A DNA stretch of 64,000 nt. Source: Dactylellina haptotyla. Lineage: Eukaryota; Ascomycota; Orbiliomycetes; Orbiliales; Orbiliaceae. The notes below the pieces were generated by a model. The model was not told where the DNA came from. It did not search any database and saw only the letters and a list, made by a program, of their open reading frames with translations. A program made the translations under genes and the position numbers. Location of the stretch: positions 3,596,001 to 3,660,000 of the forward strand of contig CM062382.1 in the NCBI GenBank assembly GCA_031310005.1, in the 5' to 3' direction. Below, piece by piece: positions 61,077-64,000 of this stretch; positions within the stretch are counted from its first letter, which is position 1, and each line of letters opens with the position of its first letter.

Positions 61077-63663
61077 CTAGCCCTTATTCTTAAACGCCAG
61101 CAAAGCTGCCAAACTGTGAAGCGCGCAACCCTTCTTCAAAAATTCACTCTCCCTTAGCAGCTCGTCTGCTGTGGCTCTGCTGCTAACATCAACGCACAAG
61201 CAGAGTGCCAAAAACTTCTTCAATTCCTTCGAGAGCTTGTCTGGCTTCTTAAGCGCAGGTGTTCCATTCGTCGCGATGAGGTACAACGCCTTGAGTGGTT
61301 CCTCGTTCAGGTATGGGGGTTCGCTTTCGATCATCTCGATGGCCATAATACCCAATGACCAAATGTCGACTTTAGGTCCGTACTCCTTCTGCTTGACGAC
61401 CTCGGGTGCCATCCAGTATGGAGTACCGACCATGGTGGCGCGCTTGGCCTTCTGGTCGGTAAGCTTGGCGCAGAAACCGAAATCGGCTATGATTGGAACC
61501 GATTAGACAACCATATAGACTAAAAAATTAGGTATAAGGTGCAACTTACTAATCTTGACATTGCCCTGCGCATCAAGCAGATAATATCACGATGGATAAT
61601 GTTCTGCGAGTGCAAGTGTTGCAATCCCTTGCAAGTCTACCCAGTCGAAACAATTAGTATCAAATTTTGGTACAATCATTCGAATAAAACGAGATTACCT
61701 CAGAGCAAATCGTCGAAATGTGATCTTCTTCCAACAACGGGTTATTATCAATGACATCGGTCAAAGCACCACCCTCCATGTACTCCATGACAACCCACAG
61801 CTCGCTGGTTCCTTTCAAGAAAGCGTCCAAAAAGTTGACGATATTAGGATGCTGGCTCTCCTTCATAACCAAGATTTCGTTGACAATCAACTCCTTCCTC
61901 GGCTGGTGAGCTAGATCCATCTGCTTGATAGCAACATTAACACGCTTGTTATGTGACTGTTCAGCAGCATACTTGAGCGCTTTCTCGCTGACGGCGTTGG
62001 TATTAATCTTAGCCACGTAAACGGAACCAGAAGCACCCTGTCCAACCTTCTTGATCTTGGTGTAAGATTGATGAGGGTCGCCAGGGGAGACAACAGCACG
62101 AAGCTTATCCATGACCTGCTGCTCGCTCATTTGTGACATCCGCGGTTTGTGGTGCTCTTTCTTCGAGGTAAGAGCCTCCTCGGCCTTCTTATGAGCTGCA
62201 TTCTGTTGCGGTTTAGCTGGCACATTAAGAGGTTTGACCTGGCCGTTCTGGCCCTGCTGAGTCCCTGGCGTCCTCTGGTGTCCTCCGCTCGGGGAAGCGG
62301 GCGGTCGTTGAGCGGATGATGGCGATTGACCGGTAGGAGCACGAGCGCCGTTCGAAGTGCTAGGAGCAGGCGGTGCAGGTCGTTGGGCAGTCGGTGCGCT
62401 GCGTAAAGCAGCAGGAGGTTGTTGCTGCCTCGACGAGGCACTGGTTGCGCCAGGTGCAGAAGGTGCGGCTCGCATAGGATTATAGCGAGACGATCCGTTG
62501 CTGCTACCTCCGCCGCCACCAGTCTGCAGCAGGATTTCCTGTTGCTCGGTCTTCTTCTTCTGCTCGTCGCGCTGGCGCCGCCTTTCTTCACGTTCTCGCT
62601 CCTCGACTTCGCGTCGACGCTCCGCTTCTTCGATCTCCTTCTCTTGCTGTGCCATTTCGTACTCATGTCTCTCCTGTTCTCGTAGTTTGCGGTCTCGCTC
62701 CCTTTCTCGCTGTTCCCGACGCTCGCGTTCTTCTCGTTCGCGTCGCTCCTTCTCCTCCTTTTGTCTCATATATTCCCGTTCTCGCTCTCTATATCGTCTA
62801 TCTTCCTCCTCTTCGCGTCTGATCTTCTCCTCCTGATAGGCCTGGGTGTTGTTGTAGCCACCTAGACTGCTGTTGCTCTCATTTGCATCAGGATACTCCA
62901 TGCCCAGCTCCTTAGCACTTGCCATGGGCTGTCCCGGAATCATGCCGTAAACCCGATTCTGGTCCTCCTTCTGGCGGTCAGTGTAGAACTCCAGGACCTC
63001 AATAACGGCAGCCGGGTTCTTCTGATAGTCCTCTTTGGTCAAAGCCGAGGCGTTGAGCAATTTCTCCCACTCGGTCGGCAAACCGGTAAACCCGCCGGAG
63101 ATGGGGTCGAAGCCGACGTGGACCTTATGCGCAAAGTTCGTCGGGTTGGACACGCCACCCATGGTCGGGCAGCGGGAGTAAATGTCATCAATCCAGCCGT
63201 AGACGTCATCGTCGTTCTTAACAGCGATATACATCGTCTTCTGAGGGGCATTAGCGCTAGCCGAAGACGAGCTCTGGTTTAGTGACGAGTTTGCGAATCG
63301 GATGATTTCAAAGCAGAAGGACTTAATTTCAACTCTGTTTATGGATGTTATATCTCTAAGGGGGATAGATAAAGCGGGGTTGGTTCCTTTGGTAGTTTCA
63401 CTCTTATAGATATCCAAGGTATTCTCCCGTAGTACGAGGTATCGTTTCTGCCATATGGTAAAGATACCCTCATCTTTGATCGAAGCGGCGCCCTCTCGCT
63501 GGATACCGCCGGGTGTGGAGGTGGGGCTCCGCTGGATCGAGAGCGTACTCATCTGGTGGATCGGTGTCGCAGGGAAGGACGGCCGGCTCGACGGAGGTTT
63601 GGGGGCCGGACCCGGATTCATGAACGAATTCGGGGAATAGTAGTAGTTCCCCTGAGTCGCCAT
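61077..63663 (-). CDS. CLA4: Cla4-type PAK kinase with a 13-nt deletion in the catalytic loop
   Basis: Exons 63663..61699, 61636..61550 and 61486..61077. Order: PH domain (about residues 55-170), CRIB/PBD ([16 protein letters not shown]), a long Glu/Arg-rich coiled coil, a Pro/Ser-rich linker, then the kinase with [13 protein letters not shown] and VAIKQM in exon 1. Exon 3 has DFGFCAKLT, the activation segment [12 protein letters not shown] and the rest of the C-lobe. PAK/Cla4 kinases are Cdc42/Rac effectors in polarity and septation. Exon 2 should read [18 protein letters not shown]. After the codons for HRDI only two bases (61581-61582) stand before the LLDAQGN codons, where the family needs 15. 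Exon 2 is therefore 87 nt instead of 100, the catalytic-loop Lys and Asn are lost and the frame is broken. Either a null allele or an assembly error. Confidence 0.92.
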
Positions 63664-64000
63664 GGCTGGTTTTCCGTGAGGATGTTATATATTCGCGTTG
63701 GGAGTGAAGACGAGGGCGGAACCCGTATTTCAGAAAGGGATGTGAGGGAAATCACCACCCCGTACCGCGGAAATGTGTCTACCACCGAGGAGTAAGATTA
63801 ATCGAAAGGAGGCAGACCCCCCCTTTAAACAAGATCCCGACTGGGTGGCCGCCTTTTCCCGTGGAGACGCTGTAAAACTATATCACAACTGCAGAGAGCC
63901 AGCGGAAGAGAGGTGAGAGCGGTTGTTGGTTAGCCGGAGCATTCCCAGAAAAAGGAGTTGTAGAGGTGACTGTGAGTTGCAGCAAGAAACACAAAACAAG
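63664..64000. promoter_or_regulatory. Upstream region of the Cla4-type gene
   Basis: Non-coding sequence directly upstream of the kinase start on the minus strand; it should hold its 5' UTR and promoter. The frame at 63556-63795 (+) is antisense shadow. No specific site is named. Confidence 0.4.

Overview
The window looks like nuclear DNA of a filamentous ascomycete (Pezizomycotina). Genes carry many 50-90 nt GT-AG introns, often with a CTAAC- or CTGAT-like branch site. The families are fungal: GLEYA adhesin, CFEM, HET, Clr5, MID1, a Cla4-type PAK kinase and a highly reducing PKS. Telomeric repeats are TTAGGG, and one block shows the extreme AT bias left by RIP. Class or genus cannot be fixed from sequence alone.

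LEFT BLOCK (1-37498) reads as a chromosome-end region. From left to right it holds a GLEYA adhesin cut by the window edge, a short HET-domain gene, an SDR, a carboxymuconolactone-decarboxylase-like gene and a complete 8-exon highly reducing PKS of 2386 aa. Then come a Cys-rich GPI wall protein, a tiny two-helix membrane protein and an 8-exon GH51 arabinofuranosidase. From about 29.1 kb the sequence turns into an AT-rich gene desert. Within it, from about 34.0 to 37.0 kb, are the stop-riddled remains of a telomere-linked RecQ helicase (TLH). The block ends in about 109 bp of TTAGGG repeats whose G-strand points right, exactly as at a right-hand chromosome end.

RIGHT BLOCK (37499-64000) follows without a gap and has a different character, with GC-rich codons in its first genes and more housekeeping functions. 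It holds an enoyl-CoA hydratase, a peroxisomal citrate synthase with a PTS1, a MID1 calcium-channel subunit with an apparent 1-nt frameshift, a small unknown protein, a Clr5-domain gene, an F-box/LRR gene, a candidate secreted protein, a double-CFEM GPI protein, an initiator tRNA-Met, an SDR, and a Cla4/PAK kinase missing 13 nt in its catalytic loop.

The most notable points are the telomere tract inside the window with ordinary genes directly beyond it (a chromosome fusion or an assembly misjoin), the RIP-decayed TLH helicase next to it, and the Cla4 and MID1 lesions. A small polyketide locus and a citrate synthase whose peroxisomal signal depends on splicing a 42-nt last exon also deserve a look. 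No CRISPR array or intact transposon was seen.
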